From: G020354785 sp964521285
Lineage (GTDB): Bacteria > Bacteroidota > Bacteroidia > Bacteroidales > UBA10428
NCBI GenBank assembly: GCA_964521285.1
Contig: CAZFQS010000019.1
Coordinates: forward strand, 1 to 62,654
DNA: 62,654 nucleotides
Reading direction: 5' to 3'
Shown here: positions 62,301 to 62,654 of the stretch, piece by piece
How positions within the stretch are numbered: the stretch's first letter is position 1
Layout: each line of letters starts with the position of its first letter
Made by a program: the position numbers and the translations under genes
Notes under the pieces: model-generated
The model's input: only the letters and a program-made list of their open reading frames with translations
Database searches by the model: none
Told to the model about the DNA's origin: nothing

Positions 62301-62551
62301 TCTTCAATTAAATCTTTTGTGAATGTTTTTCCATTATTGGCTTTATTTAAAGCTGATTCTAATCTTTCAGCATTCTTTTTAGATGATAAAAGATAATTAG
62401 TCTCTATGAAAGAATTATATTCATCTAAAGAAATAATAACCGCTGCCTTTTTTTCACCCCGGTTAATAATTACTGTTTCATGATCATCAGTAACAATATT
62501 TAGAAATTTCTTTAGATATTTTCTAAATTCTGACATATTAGTTGTTTGCAT
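62297..62551 (-). CDS. yefM: YefM/Phd family antitoxin
   Basis: 84 residues from the ATG at 62551; a TTG at 62560 adds three residues and lies in the operator. The N-terminal Phd/YefM DNA-binding fold is seen in SEFRKYLKKFLNIV and the strand ETVIINRGEKKAAVIISLDEY; the C-terminal helix (about 55-84) binds the toxin. The complex normally represses its own promoter, and TGTACA-like sites surround the -7 box upstream. Confidence 0.95.
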   Translation of the reverse strand: MQTTNMSEFRKYLKKFLNIVTDDHETVIINRGEKKAAVIISLDEYNSFIETNYLLSSKKNAERLESALNKANNGKTFTKDLIEE

Positions 62552-62553
62552 AA

Positions 62554-62613
62554 TGTACAATATTTATTAATAAATGACGTACAAATATACGTACATTATT
62601 TGAGAATTCAAAA
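62554..62613 (-). promoter_or_regulatory. promoter and operator of the yefM-yoeB module
   Basis: On the minus strand, -33 TTTTG (62609-62613), a 19-bp spacer and -7 TATATTTG (62582-62589) make a full consensus promoter. CGTACA at 62590-62595 and 62578-62583 flank and overlap the -7 box 12 bp apart, and TGTACA lies at 62554-62559 next to the start codon. YefM-YoeB complexes are known to bind TGTACA-core palindromes, so autoregulation is expected. Confidence 0.75.
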
Positions 62614-62654
62614 TTACTATTTAAAGTTTTAGTCCCCTCCCACTTTTTTATTTT

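Overview
The window reads as low-GC (about one third G+C by eye) chromosomal DNA of a Bacteroidota bacterium, most likely an anaerobic or facultative, free-living Bacteroidales relative. Support for this: a complete Bat (aerotolerance) locus, a type IX secretion C-terminal domain, a GH43 plus CotH surface or polysaccharide pair, a gyrA-TPR pair, PAS/GAF sensors with the coiled coils usual in this phylum, near absence of Shine-Dalgarno sequences, and promoters of the Bacteroidota type (-33 TTTG, about 19-21 bp, -7 TAnnTTTG). No phage, IS element, CRISPR array or rRNA operon was seen; one tRNA (Lys, UUU) is present.

Layout. 1-4.5 kb: end of an unknown gene, then argS, ffh and folD. 4.6-11.4 kb: a GH84-like lipoprotein, a TPR protein, phosphosulfolactate synthase, a DUF368 polyprenyl-phosphate transporter and aroE; yfiR-like and truA lie on the other strand. 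13.0-21.7 kb: a continuous Bat operon (moxR, a small secreted protein, DUF58, a BatD-like membrane protein, batA, batB, batC, batD, batE). 21.7-25.4 kb: UspA, CstA, acylphosphatase and DUF2784. 25.4-32.2 kb: a signalling block with a hybrid histidine kinase, a GAF/PAS receptor without a kinase, three single-domain response regulators, a Crp/Fnr regulator and free-methionine-(R)-sulfoxide reductase. 32.7-38.8 kb: CotH/T9SS protein, GH43, tRNA-Lys and two outer-membrane-type proteins. 38.9-45.0 kb: an SDR and an acid-forming operon pta-hbd-ackA-ptb-buk, giving ATP from acetyl-CoA and butyryl- or branched acyl-CoA. 45.2-52.6 kb: S9 peptidase, a YdiJ-like FAD/Fe-S dehydrogenase, MarR plus a C_GCAxxG_C_C protein, and a dicarboxylate/amino-acid symporter. 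52.6-53.6 kb: a very AT-rich 1-kb desert with repeated dyads leading into a small HTH regulator. 54-61.8 kb: pyrD, clpC, gyrA and a TPR protein. 62.0-62.6 kb: a YefM-YoeB toxin-antitoxin module.

The strongest non-gene signals are regulatory. They are (i) a family of TTACA-N2-TGTAA dyads in front of the HTH gene at 53609, one of which contains the -7 box, with a further copy near the 3' end of that gene; (ii) a perfect 18-bp FNR-type palindrome in front of the Crp/Fnr gene and two more TGAT-N4-ATCA sites in front of a small SymE-like ORF 2 kb away; (iii) operator-like palindromes at the MarR, symporter and toxin-antitoxin promoters. Most genes are ordinary housekeeping or accessory genes of the phylum. 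I see no clearly new multi-gene system; the HTH/dyad region and the Crp/Fnr-SymE-like pairing are the best candidates for something undescribed.
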